A stretch of DNA of 64,000 nt, taken from contig NZ_MPKW01000015.1 in NCBI RefSeq assembly GCF_009729415.1, forward strand, positions 61,904-125,903, in the 5' to 3' direction. Below, in pieces: positions 44,186 to 55,373 of the stretch. The DNA is from Mycolicibacterium sp. CBMA 234 (GTDB lineage: Bacteria; Actinomycetota; Actinomycetes; Mycobacteriales; Mycobacteriaceae). The notes under the pieces were generated by a model. The model was given only the letters and a program-made list of their open reading frames with translations, ran no database searches and was not told the DNA's origin. Within the stretch, counting starts at the first letter, position 1, and each line of letters begins with the position of its first letter. The translations under genes were made by a program, and so were the position numbers.

Positions 44186-44788
44186 ATGGACCCGCAAGTC
44201 CAGAAACTAACCACCAAAGGGCAGGCCACCCGAGCCCGCATCATCGACGGTGCTGCCGCCGAGATCCGGGAACGCGGCATCGCACAGACCACCATCGAAG
44301 ACGTCATGGCGCGCACCCGAACTTCGAAAAGCCAGATCTTCCACTACTTCCCGCGCGGCAAAGAACAGTTGTTGCTGGCCGTCGCGACACTCGAATCGCA
44401 GCGGGTCCTCGACGATCAACAGCCTCACCTCGGTTCGCTGACCTCGTGGGCGGCGTGGCAGCGCTGGCGGGATGTCGTCGTCGAGCGGTACCGCCGGCAG
44501 GGTCAGAGCTGCCCGATCGCGGTGCTGATGTCGGAGATCGGCCGCGCCAGTAGCGGTGCGCAGGCGGTCACCACCGAACTGATCAACTCATGGAGCGGCG
44601 CCATCGCCGACGGAATCATCGCGATGCAACAACAGGACAAGATCGCGCGCACCGTCAACCCGCACGTCGCGGCAGCCGCGCTGCTCGCCGGCATCCAGGG
44701 CGGAGTCGGCATCATGCTCGCCACCGGCGACCTGACTTATCTGGAGGCCGCCCTTGACGAGGGCATCAGCGCATTGAGGCACCGCTAG
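44186..44788 (+). CDS. TetR/AcrR family transcriptional regulator
   Basis: A 200-aa TetR repressor: KGQATRARIIDGAAAEIRER, then DVMARTRTSKSQIFHYFPRG. ATG 44186 (MDPQVQKLTTKGQ) is preferred; ATG 44159 (MSPYASPDKM), which overlaps the SDR start codon, is an alternative. The identical sites at 44152-44167 and 44187-44202 argue for control of itself and of the SDR. Confidence 0.92.
   Translation: MDPQVQKLTTKGQATRARIIDGAAAEIRERGIAQTTIEDVMARTRTSKSQIFHYFPRGKEQLLLAVATLESQRVLDDQQPHLGSLTSWAAWQRWRDVVVERYRRQGQSCPIAVLMSEIGRASSGAQAVTTELINSWSGAIADGIIAMQQQDKIARTVNPHVAAAALLAGIQGGVGIMLATGDLTYLEAALDEGISALRHR
44187..44202. promoter_or_regulatory. TetR operator B (TGGAC-N6-GTCCA)
   Basis: TGGAC-CCGCAA-GTCCA, the same arms and spacing as operator A, 35 bp downstream and lying over the first codons of the TetR gene. 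Confidence 0.7.
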
Positions 44789-44821
44789 CCATAACAAGCT
44801 CCGGTAATTCCAGCAAAGCGC

Positions 44822-45322
44822 TCACCCGCAGACGACGGCTCCCGCGGCATACGTGAATCCGGGGTCGCCACGCAGCAGGATGTTGACGTCACTCGGGCCC
44901 GATACCGGATATTCGCCCATTGGATTGTCGAAATGTGCACCGTGAATCTCGGTATCGACAAACACACTCACATCAAGGGTCGTCGGCGATCCGCACAACA
45001 ATTGGCGACCAGGGTCCCGAACGTCGCCCACAGCGATGATCCCGCTGGGCACCGTCAGCTGCCCGTCGTAGGCCAATTCACCCAGCCCATCACGATCAGG
45101 GCCGGTCAATACCTTCACATGCACTAGACGGCCGACCAGATCGCACTCATGCATGCTCATCGTGTGCACCCACAGCGCCGGCTGAGGCAGGTACTGCTCG
45201 TAGTCGATATCTAAATGGACATAAGCTCCGGCACTGCCATTGGCACCCGCATCTTCGATCACCACAACGCAGCCGTCAGGCGCTAATCCGGTGTCACATA
45301 AAAGCGTATTCGTCGTTTGCAC
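44822..45322 (-). CDS. Hypothetical protein
   Basis: A 166-aa protein starting at GTG 45322 with GGAG eight bases upstream. The composition is soluble and beta-rich (VVVIEDAGANGSAGAYVHLD, ALWVHTMSMHECDLVGRLVH, DVSVFVDTEIHGAHFDNPMG). There is no signal peptide or membrane segment, and I recognise no family. It stands alone between the TetR gene and an AT-richer gap, with codon use somewhat less biased than its neighbours. Confidence 0.6.
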   Translation of the reverse strand: MQTTNTLLCDTGLAPDGCVVVIEDAGANGSAGAYVHLDIDYEQYLPQPALWVHTMSMHECDLVGRLVHVKVLTGPDRDGLGELAYDGQLTVPSGIIAVGDVRDPGRQLLCGSPTTLDVSVFVDTEIHGAHFDNPMGEYPVSGPSDVNILLRGDPGFTYAAGAVVCG

Positions 45323-45668
45323 AGCTGAACTCCAGGCACCACTAGGGTGCGGTTGTTTTCATGTCGACGCCAAACACGCTCATTAAGCGCCCCGGTCAGG
45401 CTTGCATTACTCAAGCTACCTCACGGAAAACGCCACCGCTCGAAGACAAGAACAATTCAACCAATGCGCGGTGGCCCATTGAGTGCATTCTATTCTCGCG
45501 CAATCGATTTCGGCGTCGGAAACGATACCGGCAGACGACGAGGGCGGCGCGCGACGCGCTGCTCGGGTTGCTGTGCTCCCAGGCCGAGCGCAGCGGTGAT
45601 GTTAGTTCGCCAACACCTCACCTCCGCCGTATTGACAGCCGTCGACTATGCACAGAAGGATCGATGAC
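45323..45668. other. Intergenic region of lower GC without a convincing gene
   Basis: Two overlapping frames cross this 346-base stretch but have no ribosome binding site, family similarity or mycobacterial codon bias. The only clear signal is the AGAAGGAT site of the following small gene. Confidence 0.5.
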
Positions 45669-45887
45669 ATGGTCGCAAGAACCGAGCAAGAGGCATGCGT
45701 CGAGATCGAGACCCGCCTCGCGGCCAAGTTCGCGACCTTATCTGCGGCCGACGTCACCGCCGCCGTCGAAGGTGCTCGTGCCCAGTTCGCGGGCAGCAAG
45801 ATTCGCGACTTCGTCCCCCTTCTCGTGGAGCGTCGCGCCGACCAGGAACTGACCCGCCGCGAAGCCACCGCCGCAGCGAGCGTCTGA
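45669..45887 (+). CDS. Small three-helix-bundle dimerisation-like protein
   Basis: A 72-aa acidic/basic helical protein (MVARTEQEACVEIETRLAAK, DVTAAVEGARAQFAGSKIRD, FVPLLVERRADQELTRREAT). It matches small actinobacterial proteins annotated as three-helix bundle dimerisation domain proteins. The role is unknown. The start is ATG 45669, after AGAAGGATCGATGAC; ATG 45648 is also in frame. Confidence 0.7.
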   Translation: MVARTEQEACVEIETRLAAKFATLSAADVTAAVEGARAQFAGSKIRDFVPLLVERRADQELTRREATAAASV

Positions 45888-46135
45888 GGGTAAACAGGCG
45901 TCAAAATTTGCTGAGTCCACAGCGACGTCAAACCCGCAATCGGCGACGCCTAATAGGCTTCTGAGGAGACTCTAAGCCGATTGATACGGCGCGGTCACAG
46001 CCGCGGCTCAGTCCAATATCGAGCACGCATCCGATTGAAAACATGTCTAGCCCCGACTCCCCGCGGTGCCCTACGGTTCAGCTGCGCAAATTTTCGGCGC
46101 TGTAATTTAAGGGCACGTTCAAGGAGACGCCGGTG

Positions 46136-46630
46136 ATGATCAGCTTTGGTCGAATCGCTGTGAAAATAGTTGCCAGCACTGGTGTGTGCGCGACCGTCGT
46201 GGCGTTGAGCCCGACCGCGTACGCAGTTCCCCTGAAGACTGGCGGATACAACTGCGACGCCGGCGCCGCCGTAGCGCCTGCCGCGGGGGGTGCGCCGGTA
46301 GCCGCCGCGGCAGCTGGTGCCCCATGCGGTGCGCCCGCCATCGCGTCCTCGGGAATCGTCGGGCCTGTCGTCCCCGCGGCCGTCCCGCCGGTGGTTCCCG
46401 CCGTCGTCCCGCCCGTCCCCGCCGTCGTACCGCCCGTCGTGCCGCCGGTGCCCGCAGGGCTGCCGCTCGGCGCACCCATCCCGATTGCCGCCCCGATCGC
46501 CGCCGCGCCCGTCGCGGTCCCGATGGACATGGGCGGTATCGCCGAAGGCAAGGAGGCCCGGACGGTCCGGCCCGCCGACGCCGGCGGCCCGACGCCCAAT
46601 CTGCCGACCCAGCCCGGCCCTCAGGGCTGA
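46136..46630 (+). CDS. Secreted Pro/Val/Ala-rich protein
   Basis: A 164-aa protein with a signal peptide (KIVASTGVCATVVALSPTAY, cleavage near AYAVP). The mature part is dominated by PVVPP/AVVPP repeats between an NCDAG...APCGAP start and a hydrophilic tail (GKEARTVRPADAGGPTPN). Such proline-rich secreted proteins are common in mycobacteria with no set function. AAGGAGA precedes GTG 46133/ATG 46136. A strong terminator follows. Confidence 0.75.
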   Translation: MISFGRIAVKIVASTGVCATVVALSPTAYAVPLKTGGYNCDAGAAVAPAAGGAPVAAAAAGAPCGAPAIASSGIVGPVVPAAVPPVVPAVVPPVPAVVPPVVPPVPAGLPLGAPIPIAAPIAAAPVAVPMDMGGIAEGKEARTVRPADAGGPTPNLPTQPGPQG

Positions 46631-46660
46631 ACCGGTAAGTCGCACAACCACTTACCCAGA

Positions 46661-46689
46661 AGCACCCGAGCCCTCGCGGCTCGGGTGCT
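46661..46689 (+). terminator. Intrinsic terminator
   Basis: AGCACCCGAGCC and its exact inverse pair around a 5-base loop, 30 bases after the stop of the secreted protein, followed by TTAT. Confidence 0.8.
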
Positions 46690-46712
46690 TTATGCATTCG
46701 TGGCCCCGGCAG

Positions 46713-46820
46713 TCAGGGCGCAGTTGTGCGAGTGGCGAACACTCCAGACTCAGGCTCGACCACTCGCGGACCCACGAGGCGCTTTGACCCTGCGCTCAGG
46801 GCGCAGTTCTACGAGTAGCG
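46713..46820. repeat. Short direct repeat pair
   Basis: A 25-base unit beginning TCAGGGCGCAGTT occurs at 46713-46737 and again at 46796-46820 with three substitutions. It lies in the gap before the L,D-transpeptidase stop. Meaning unknown. Confidence 0.5.
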
Positions 46821-46877
46821 GAAGCCGTGGCCGCAGGGGCAACGAGTCTGGGAGTGCGAAACCGCCTGCGGCGCAGG

Positions 46878-47675
46878 CTATTCTTCGACGATTACCGGAT
46901 CGCCGACGTTGACGGTGTTGAAGTACCACTCGGCCTCGGCCGGCAGCAGGCTGATACAGCCATGGCTGACGTTCTCGAAGCCCATCGACTCGACCGCCCA
47001 CGGGGCAGAGTGCACGTAGAGGCCGCGATTCGAGATACGAACTGCGTAGTCGACCTCGGTCAAGTAGCCGTCAGGATCGCTGACGGGGATGCCCACCGTG
47101 CTCGAATCCATAGTCACCGTACGGTCTTTCGCCAATACCGTGTAACGGCCGAGCGGAGTGTCATACGGCGGTCGACCCATCGACGCCAGCAGCACGCCGG
47201 GCTGACCAAGATGCGGAAGGTGGTGTGGCGCCGGCATATCCGGCGGAGTCTGACCGTCAACCGTCACGGTGAAGGTGTGGTCCGCGATATGCGCAGTACC
47301 GACGACAGCCGGACCAGTGCTGAAGGCCATCGGCATGCCGCCGACCGTCAGCTTGATGGTGCTGTGCGCGGGCCAGTACTTGTCCGGAACCCATTGCACC
47401 ACTTTGTTATCCAGCCATTGGAACTTGCCCGTCATGGCCGACGTCGTCGTTACATCCAGGGCCCGCTCCGCGGCCGTACGGTTGACGACGGGTTGCTTGA
47501 AGGTCACGACAATCGGATGCGCGATGCCCACCGGGCGTCCCTGCGTCGGCTCCGCCGATTCGATGATCGAGCCCACCGGCAGACGAATACCGGCGGTCTC
47601 GATACCAATTGCTCCTCCGGTCGTGGTCGTAGCGACCACAACCACGGCGAGGACACCGTGCACAAACACCCGCAT
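46878..47675 (-). CDS. L,D-transpeptidase (Ig-like + YkuD)
   Basis: A 265-aa exported enzyme. A signal or anchor (VFVHGVLAVVVVATTTTGGA) is followed by an Ig-like domain (SAEPTQGRPVGIAHPIVVTF, VVQWVPDKYWPAHSTIKLTV) and a YkuD catalytic domain with VHSAPW (His222) and the motif SHGCISL (Cys240). It forms 3-3 cross-links in peptidoglycan. It resembles the shorter mycobacterial paralogues such as Rv0192. It is complete; no lipobox is present. Confidence 0.92.
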   Translation of the reverse strand: MRVFVHGVLAVVVVATTTTGGAIGIETAGIRLPVGSIIESAEPTQGRPVGIAHPIVVTFKQPVVNRTAAERALDVTTTSAMTGKFQWLDNKVVQWVPDKYWPAHSTIKLTVGGMPMAFSTGPAVVGTAHIADHTFTVTVDGQTPPDMPAPHHLPHLGQPGVLLASMGRPPYDTPLGRYTVLAKDRTVTMDSSTVGIPVSDPDGYLTEVDYAVRISNRGLYVHSAPWAVESMGFENVSHGCISLLPAEAEWYFNTVNVGDPVIVEE

Positions 47676-47819
47676 CTATCCGACCCCTTTTTCGCTGGCC
47701 GCATGGTTGAACAGAGTCATGATATGAGCAGGTCAGCACCCAAATGTGCACGGCGCGTCAATAATTCGGTCAAAGGTTAGTTACGGATTGGCCACAGGAC
47801 GGCATGCTCAGGTTTCAAG

Positions 47820-48113
47820 TCACGACAGGGGCGACGCGGTGGGCCGTGCGCTGGCGAGTACCCGGCGACGTTGCAGCGCCCACCAGATCTCCAGCGCCCG
47901 CCCGGGATCATTGAGATCCGCATCGCTGAGTTCCTCGTAGCGGTGCAGGCGGTACCGAACGGTGTTGGTGTGCAGATGCATGGCTTGCGCCGTCCGATCG
48001 GCGCGTTGGTTGTTGGCGAAGTAATGCGCGACGGTATCGAGAATCACTGCGGCACTGTCACTGTCGCCGAAAGGCTGCTCGCAACGGGCAGTGGCCGCCG
48101 AGGTCATCGCCAC
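47820..48113 (-). pseudogene. PucR/CdaR-type regulator, C-terminal fragment
   Basis: Only the C-terminal helix-turn-helix of a PucR-type regulator remains: LDTVAHYFANNQRADRTAQA, MHLHTNTVRYRLHRYEELSD, ALEIWWALQRRRVLA. The N-terminal sensory part is missing. At the right end the reading frame runs into the antisense of the fadB-like fragment (from about 48090), so the 5' part has been deleted and not just mis-predicted. Confidence 0.75.
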
Positions 48114-48501
48114 GCTGATGGATCAATTCGGCCGCACCGGCAAACAGGGCAGGGCCGGGTTCTACGACTACGCCGACGGCAAACGGACCACGCTCTGGAA
48201 TAGCCTACGCGGACAATGGAATACAACCCGTGAACCCGCCGCATCATTCCAGGACCTGCAGGACCGACTGATGTTCATCCAGGTCATCGAGACCCAGAAG
48301 GCCTTCGACGACGGCGTCATCGAATCCGACCCGGATGCCAACATCGGTTCCATCTTCGGCATCGGCTTCCCACCGTGGACCGGCGGGGTACGCCAGTTCA
48401 TCAACGGCTATCCCGGCGGAACCGAAGCGTTGCATGACCGCGCGCGCCAACTCGCCGATCGATACGGCAGTCGTTTCGTGCCGCCCGCCACCATGCAATA
48501 G
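48091..48501 (+). pseudogene. 3-hydroxyacyl-CoA dehydrogenase (FadB-type), C-terminal fragment
   Basis: The frame encodes only the C-terminal part of a FadB-like trifunctional enzyme: VIATLMDQFGRTGKQGRAGF, DYADGKRTTLWNSLRGQW, then GFPPWTGGVRQFINGYPGG and a degenerate tail. The enoyl-CoA hydratase and NAD-binding parts are absent. It abuts the PucR fragment head-to-head at about 48085-48100. Confidence 0.75.
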
Positions 48502-48592
48502 ACCTCGAGCAACTTCCGCAGTTCCCCTGGCGCCCAATATTGTCCCGAGCGATAATTAGCGTCACGGGGGCTACCGAAGGGCTGGGCGGGCC

Positions 48593-50077
48593 ATGACCAC
48601 AGAACGTGTCGCGCTTCCAGGCACGGCCGACGAGGAATGCATCGACTGCGGCTATACCCCGGAACTCAAGAGAACCCTGGGTGGTTTCCAAGTCTTCGCC
48701 ATCTCGTTCGCCTTCATCTCGGTGGCCGTCGGCATCTTCGGCACCTATGACGACCTCCTCCAGACGTCGGGGCCTGTCGGTATCTGGCTGTGGGTCGTCG
48801 CGGCGGTCGGGCAGACGCTGGTGGCGCTCGTCGTTGCGCAATTTGCCTCCCGCATCGCCCTCAGCGGGTCGTCGTATCAATGGGCGTCGCGGCTGGCCAA
48901 CCCGAAAGTGGGTTGGCTCTTCGGCTGGCTGACGTTCTGGTATCTCGCCATCGCCGTCGTCGCCATGGACAACGCGCTCGCCAGTCAGGCCCTCATGCCG
49001 CTGCTCGGCATCTCCAGTAACGAGGACACGGCACGACTGATCACGGTGGCGGTCCTGATCATCCAGGCCATCCTGGTCATCGCCTCCACCCGCTTGCTCG
49101 GCATGGTCACCTCCGGCGCGGTGGGGCTGGAACTCGGCATCGTCGTGCTGCTCGTTCTCGCCCTGGGGATCGTTATGGCAGTCAAAGGTGGCGGCGATGT
49201 CGCCAACTTGACCACGCGCGGGATCGCGGCCGGCGCCAGCGACTACTACGCCATCGGCGGCGGACTGATGGCCGGAATGATCATGGGCCTGACGACGCTC
49301 GTCGGTTTCGACTCGGCCGCCAACCTGGCTGAGGAGGCCAAAGACCCGTTCAAGAGCGTGCCGCGCGCCATCGTGGCATCGGTGGTCGCGGCCGGCCTGG
49401 CGGGCCTGATCTTCCTGATCGCGCTCACCCTGGGGATCAAGGACGTCACCGCGGTGAGCCACAGCGGGTCACCTGTCGCCCTGATCATCCGCGATCAACT
49501 CGGCCCGGTTGTCGAGCGAATTCTCCTGGCCGGTATCGCCTTTGCCATGTTCGGCGCCGGCATGGTGGTGATGGCGGCGTGCTCGCGGCAGGTCTTCGCC
49601 ATGTCCCGTGACGCCCGTTTCCCGGCACACCAGATGATGCGACGGGTCAATCCGCGCACCCAGACACCGGTTCCGGCCACCATCCTCATCCTGGTTGTCG
49701 GCGTCGTACTGATGGTGACGCTGCGCGGATCCGCGCTGATCCAGCTGATCATCGCGTCGACGATCCTGCCGGCGCTGATCTACGGCGCGATCGTCGTGTT
49801 GTACCTTTCGGTGCGAAAACGGTTGGAACGCAAACAAGGTGGCTTCAGCCTGGGCCGTTTCGAAGCGCCCATCGCGGGTGTCGCGCTGGCATGGGTGGCC
49901 GTCGCCGTCTTCGTGCTCGTAACGCCCGGCTCCGCGCGAGTACCCAGCCTCATCGTGCTCGGACTCATCGCGGCCGGCGTCGGCTATTTCGTCAAGATGC
50001 TGGTATTCGACCGCGAGGTCCTCGACACCGAGCCGGGTATCGACGAATTCGCCGCGACGCCGGAAGCGATCCAATGA
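48593..50077 (+). CDS. APC family amino-acid permease
   Basis: A 494-aa permease with about 12 membrane helices. TLGGFQVFAISFAFISVAVG, SGSSYQWASRLANPKVGWLF, LTTLVGFDSAANLAEEAKDP and CSRQVFAMSRDARFPAHQMM are characteristic of amino-acid or polyamine APC transporters. The substrate is unknown. Its stop overlaps the flavin oxidase start (ATGA), an import-then-oxidise arrangement. Confidence 0.9.
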   Translation: MTTERVALPGTADEECIDCGYTPELKRTLGGFQVFAISFAFISVAVGIFGTYDDLLQTSGPVGIWLWVVAAVGQTLVALVVAQFASRIALSGSSYQWASRLANPKVGWLFGWLTFWYLAIAVVAMDNALASQALMPLLGISSNEDTARLITVAVLIIQAILVIASTRLLGMVTSGAVGLELGIVVLLVLALGIVMAVKGGGDVANLTTRGIAAGASDYYAIGGGLMAGMIMGLTTLVGFDSAANLAEEAKDPFKSVPRAIVASVVAAGLAGLIFLIALTLGIKDVTAVSHSGSPVALIIRDQLGPVVERILLAGIAFAMFGAGMVVMAACSRQVFAMSRDARFPAHQMMRRVNPRTQTPVPATILILVVGVVLMVTLRGSALIQLIIASTILPALIYGAIVVLYLSVRKRLERKQGGFSLGRFEAPIAGVALAWVAVAVFVLVTPGSARVPSLIVLGLIAAGVGYFVKMLVFDREVLDTEPGIDEFAATPEAIQ

Positions 50078-51453
50078 CACGCGCCTCGACCGCCCAGCTC
50101 ACCGGCCGAGTGGTCCGCCCAGCCGACGCCGACTATCCCGCAGCCTGTACCGGATTCAACCTGCTGTACACCAACCAGCCCACCGCCGTCGTATTTGCCA
50201 GGGAGACAACCGATGTCGTCAATGCACTGACCTGGGCGCGGCAGCACGACCTACCAGTACGGGCCAGGAGCGGACGGCACTGCCTCGAAGGATGGTCGAC
50301 CGTCAACGGCGGCGTGGTCATCGACGTCAGCCACATGAAGTCAGCCGCGATCGACGCCACCTCACGGACCGCCACGGTCGGCGCCGGCCTCAACCAGTCC
50401 GAGGCAGTGGCAGCGCTGGGCAGGGCCGGCTTCGCGGCACCGACGGGGACCGAGGGCTCTGTCGGATTGGTCGGCGCAACCCTCGGGGGTGGCTTCGGCT
50501 TACTCACACGCGCCTTCGGTATGGCGTGCGACAACCTTCTCTCGGCTGAGGTGGTCGTTGCTTCCGCCCACGGTGATACCGAAGTGATCGTCGCCGACGA
50601 CACTCACCACCCCGATCTGCTGTGGGCATTGCGTGGCGCCGGCAACGGCAACTTCGGGATCGTCACGTCGATGACGTACGCGATTCATCCACTGGCACAA
50701 GCTATTCACGTCGTCGCGCGGTGGCCCGGACTCGACGACCTGGCCGGGGTGTTCGAGGCCTGGCAACGGTGTGCGCCGTTCGGGGATCATCGCCTCACCA
50801 GTCAACTCGAGATCCGGCGCGACGAGATCGCGATGGTCAGCGTCCTGGCATCCGGATCGGAGGCCGAGGCGCTACGGATGCTGGCGCCGATCTTGTCCGT
50901 GGGTACACCCAGCGTCGAAGTTGCGGACTCTGATTGGGCCGACATCTTCGCCGGCTTTCAGATACCACTGGACGAGGAACCCGCGAACTGGAAGTTCCTC
51001 TCGCAGTTCATGTCTGCCCCGTTCCCACCGGAGGCCGTGCAGCTCGTCGGCGCATACATGTCTAAAGCACCGACGCCTGCGTGCAACTACTTCACCAACG
51101 CCCTGCAGGGCGCCGTCCTGACCAGCGAGCCGCGCGGCGGCGCCGCCTACGCCCACCGCAATGCCCTCTTCTACGCCGAACCGGGAGCGGGTTGGGGCAC
51201 CCGGGACGGCGCACCCGCATCCGACGACGCGTTGACCGAGACCTGCCTGACCTGGATCGCTGAATTCGGTGAAGCGTTGCAGCCCTTCATGACTGGCGCA
51301 TACACCAATGTCCCCAACGCCGGCATCCCCGACTGGGAGCACGCATATTGGGGCGCCAATGTCGACCGGCTGCGCACCATCAAAGCCAAATACGACCCAG
51401 ACAATGTGTTCCGCTTCGAACAGAGCATCACGCCCGCGGATGCCGGATCATGA
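50074..51453 (+). CDS. FAD-binding oxidoreductase, berberine-bridge type
   Basis: A 459-aa flavoprotein with an FAD_binding_4 domain: VRARSGRHCLEGWSTVNGGV holds the histidine usually attached to FAD, then VGATLGGGFGLLTRAFGMAC and the C-terminal BBE segment YDPDNVFRFEQSI. It would oxidise an alcohol, amine or sugar-like substrate with O2. It is coupled by ATGA to the permease, so the permease substrate may be its own. Confidence 0.9.
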   Translation: MTRASTAQLTGRVVRPADADYPAACTGFNLLYTNQPTAVVFARETTDVVNALTWARQHDLPVRARSGRHCLEGWSTVNGGVVIDVSHMKSAAIDATSRTATVGAGLNQSEAVAALGRAGFAAPTGTEGSVGLVGATLGGGFGLLTRAFGMACDNLLSAEVVVASAHGDTEVIVADDTHHPDLLWALRGAGNGNFGIVTSMTYAIHPLAQAIHVVARWPGLDDLAGVFEAWQRCAPFGDHRLTSQLEIRRDEIAMVSVLASGSEAEALRMLAPILSVGTPSVEVADSDWADIFAGFQIPLDEEPANWKFLSQFMSAPFPPEAVQLVGAYMSKAPTPACNYFTNALQGAVLTSEPRGGAAYAHRNALFYAEPGAGWGTRDGAPASDDALTETCLTWIAEFGEALQPFMTGAYTNVPNAGIPDWEHAYWGANVDRLRTIKAKYDPDNVFRFEQSITPADAGS

Positions 51454-51754
51454 AATTCGCCAGATATGCGGCCGATCCGCCAGCTCAACCCGGCACCCGA
51501 CCGCTTTCCGCATGAAAACCTGAAATCGCGAAAATATATTCACCGAATTCGTGAGTTCTACATTTATCCGCCAGTCGCGGAAAAAGTGAAACAGCTAACC
51601 CAGTTCACTTAGTAGTAGTGGGATAGATCACTGAAGAATGCCTGCTAGACCGGCAATTTCAATCTCGCTGACTGGGAAGTAGCAATTGTAGACACCTGAG
51701 TTCTGGATACCTTATTGCCGCCACAAGTCGGTGGCCTACGAGGGGAGTATTTCG
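51454..51754. other. Intergenic region of lower GC before tgs
   Basis: About 300 bases with visibly lower GC than the genes around it (for example AAAATATATTCACC). It likely holds the promoter of the wax ester synthase gene. No gene or strong repeat is seen. Confidence 0.5.
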
Positions 51755-54083
<2,329 letters not shown>

Positions 54084-54109
54084 CTTTCGGTTACCAGCCA
54101 CGGTCTCGT

Positions 54110-54137
54110 CCAGATCAGCTCGCTTGAGCTGATCTGG
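54110..54137 (+). terminator. Hairpin between SDR and hydrolase genes
   Basis: CCAGATCAGCTC and its exact inverse pair around GCTT. There is no U-tract, so it is a tail-less terminator or a 5'-UTR structure. Confidence 0.5.
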
Positions 54138-54174
54138 GCGGGTCGCCTGCACAACTGCATAAAAGGAGACAACG

Positions 54175-55290
54175 ATGTCTGCCCCTTTGAGGAACTATGA
54201 GCTTCCTGACGCGTCCCCGGTGAGTCGTCCCGAGTCCATGGACATCACTCAGCGAATGGCTGTGGCGCCCCACATCGCCATCGACGAAGCCGTGCTCGCC
54301 GTCATGCGCCTGCGCCAGCCGAAGCTGCCCGCAGAAGCCGCACCCGAGCGACTGGCCGCCGACCTGGACAAGGCCGCGACCCTGTTCAAGCGGCGCGGAT
54401 GGATCTCCAAACCGTCGAAGTACCACCGCACTCCCCCGAAGCTGCACGACGCAGACGTCCTCCATTGGGCCACCCACAACGGACCGTTGGGGCACGAGTC
54501 GATGTCGTTCACGTCGGAGTTCGACGCGCGGGCCGTCGAACTGGGCGCCGACCGTTGGCCCGGCAATGACCGCAACGACACTGTCACGGTCCGACTGTTG
54601 CGCCGCCCCGACTCACCCGCGCCGTGGGTCGTCATCCTGCACGGCTTCGGGATGGGGTCGTCCCGCTTCGATCTGAACGTGCTGTGGGCGAATTACCTGC
54701 ACCACCAGCTCGGATACAATGTGGCACTGCCGATTTCGCCGTTGCACGGCCCGCGGCGCGAGTCCGCTGACGGTCAGCTGCTGTCGCTGGATCTGACCTC
54801 GATGCTGCACGGCATCACCCAGGCGGTGTGGGATGTTCGTCGGTTGGTGAGCTGGATTCGCAGCACCACCGACGCCCCCGTCGGCCTTTACGGAGTGTCC
54901 CTCGGCGGCTACCTCACGACGGTGCTGGCCGGCCTCGAACGGTTCGACGCCGTGGCCGCGGCACTGCCGTTCGCCGATCCGCTGGCGCTGCTGACCCACC
55001 ACGGACCGCCCGAGGAGTACCGCGACGTGATTGCGTCGGACGACGCCCGGACCGTGTTCGAGGTCGTGTCCCCGCTCGCGCTGCCGACCGTCGTCGCGCC
55101 GCAGAACCGAACCCTGTTCATCGCCAAGGCCGACCGGCTGATCCCGGTCGAACAGTCTGAGGCACTGGCTGATTCATGGCACGCAGAGCACGTGTACTGG
55201 GTCAACGCCGGGCACGTCGGGTTCACCTGGGCCCGCGCGTCCCGCGGCATCCTGGCCCGTCGGTTCCGGGAGTCGCTGGGCACCGCATAG
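54175..55290 (+). CDS. Alpha/beta hydrolase
   Basis: A 371-aa hydrolase: WVVILHGFGMGSSRFDLNVL, the nucleophile elbow LYGVSLGGYLTTV (Ser242), an acid in FIAKADRLIPVE and a terminal His in VNAGHVGFTW. The N-terminal 100 residues form a helical extension. It follows wax ester synthase and SDR, so it may act on storage lipids or their precursors (inference). AAAGGAG precedes ATG 54175. Confidence 0.88.
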   Translation: MSAPLRNYELPDASPVSRPESMDITQRMAVAPHIAIDEAVLAVMRLRQPKLPAEAAPERLAADLDKAATLFKRRGWISKPSKYHRTPPKLHDADVLHWATHNGPLGHESMSFTSEFDARAVELGADRWPGNDRNDTVTVRLLRRPDSPAPWVVILHGFGMGSSRFDLNVLWANYLHHQLGYNVALPISPLHGPRRESADGQLLSLDLTSMLHGITQAVWDVRRLVSWIRSTTDAPVGLYGVSLGGYLTTVLAGLERFDAVAAALPFADPLALLTHHGPPEEYRDVIASDDARTVFEVVSPLALPTVVAPQNRTLFIAKADRLIPVEQSEALADSWHAEHVYWVNAGHVGFTWARASRGILARRFRESLGTA

Positions 55291-55373
55291 GCGACGTGAG
55301 TCGGTCCGGACAGTTCTCCCGGTCAGCGGCACACACCGCCTCGCGTCGGTTGACGCGGCGGCGATGATTGATT

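Noticed and set aside
45347..45852. Two overlapping plus-strand frames before the small three-helix gene
   Set aside because: No ribosome binding site, no family, codon use unlike genes nearby; the small gene at 45669 is in a different frame and has a good site.
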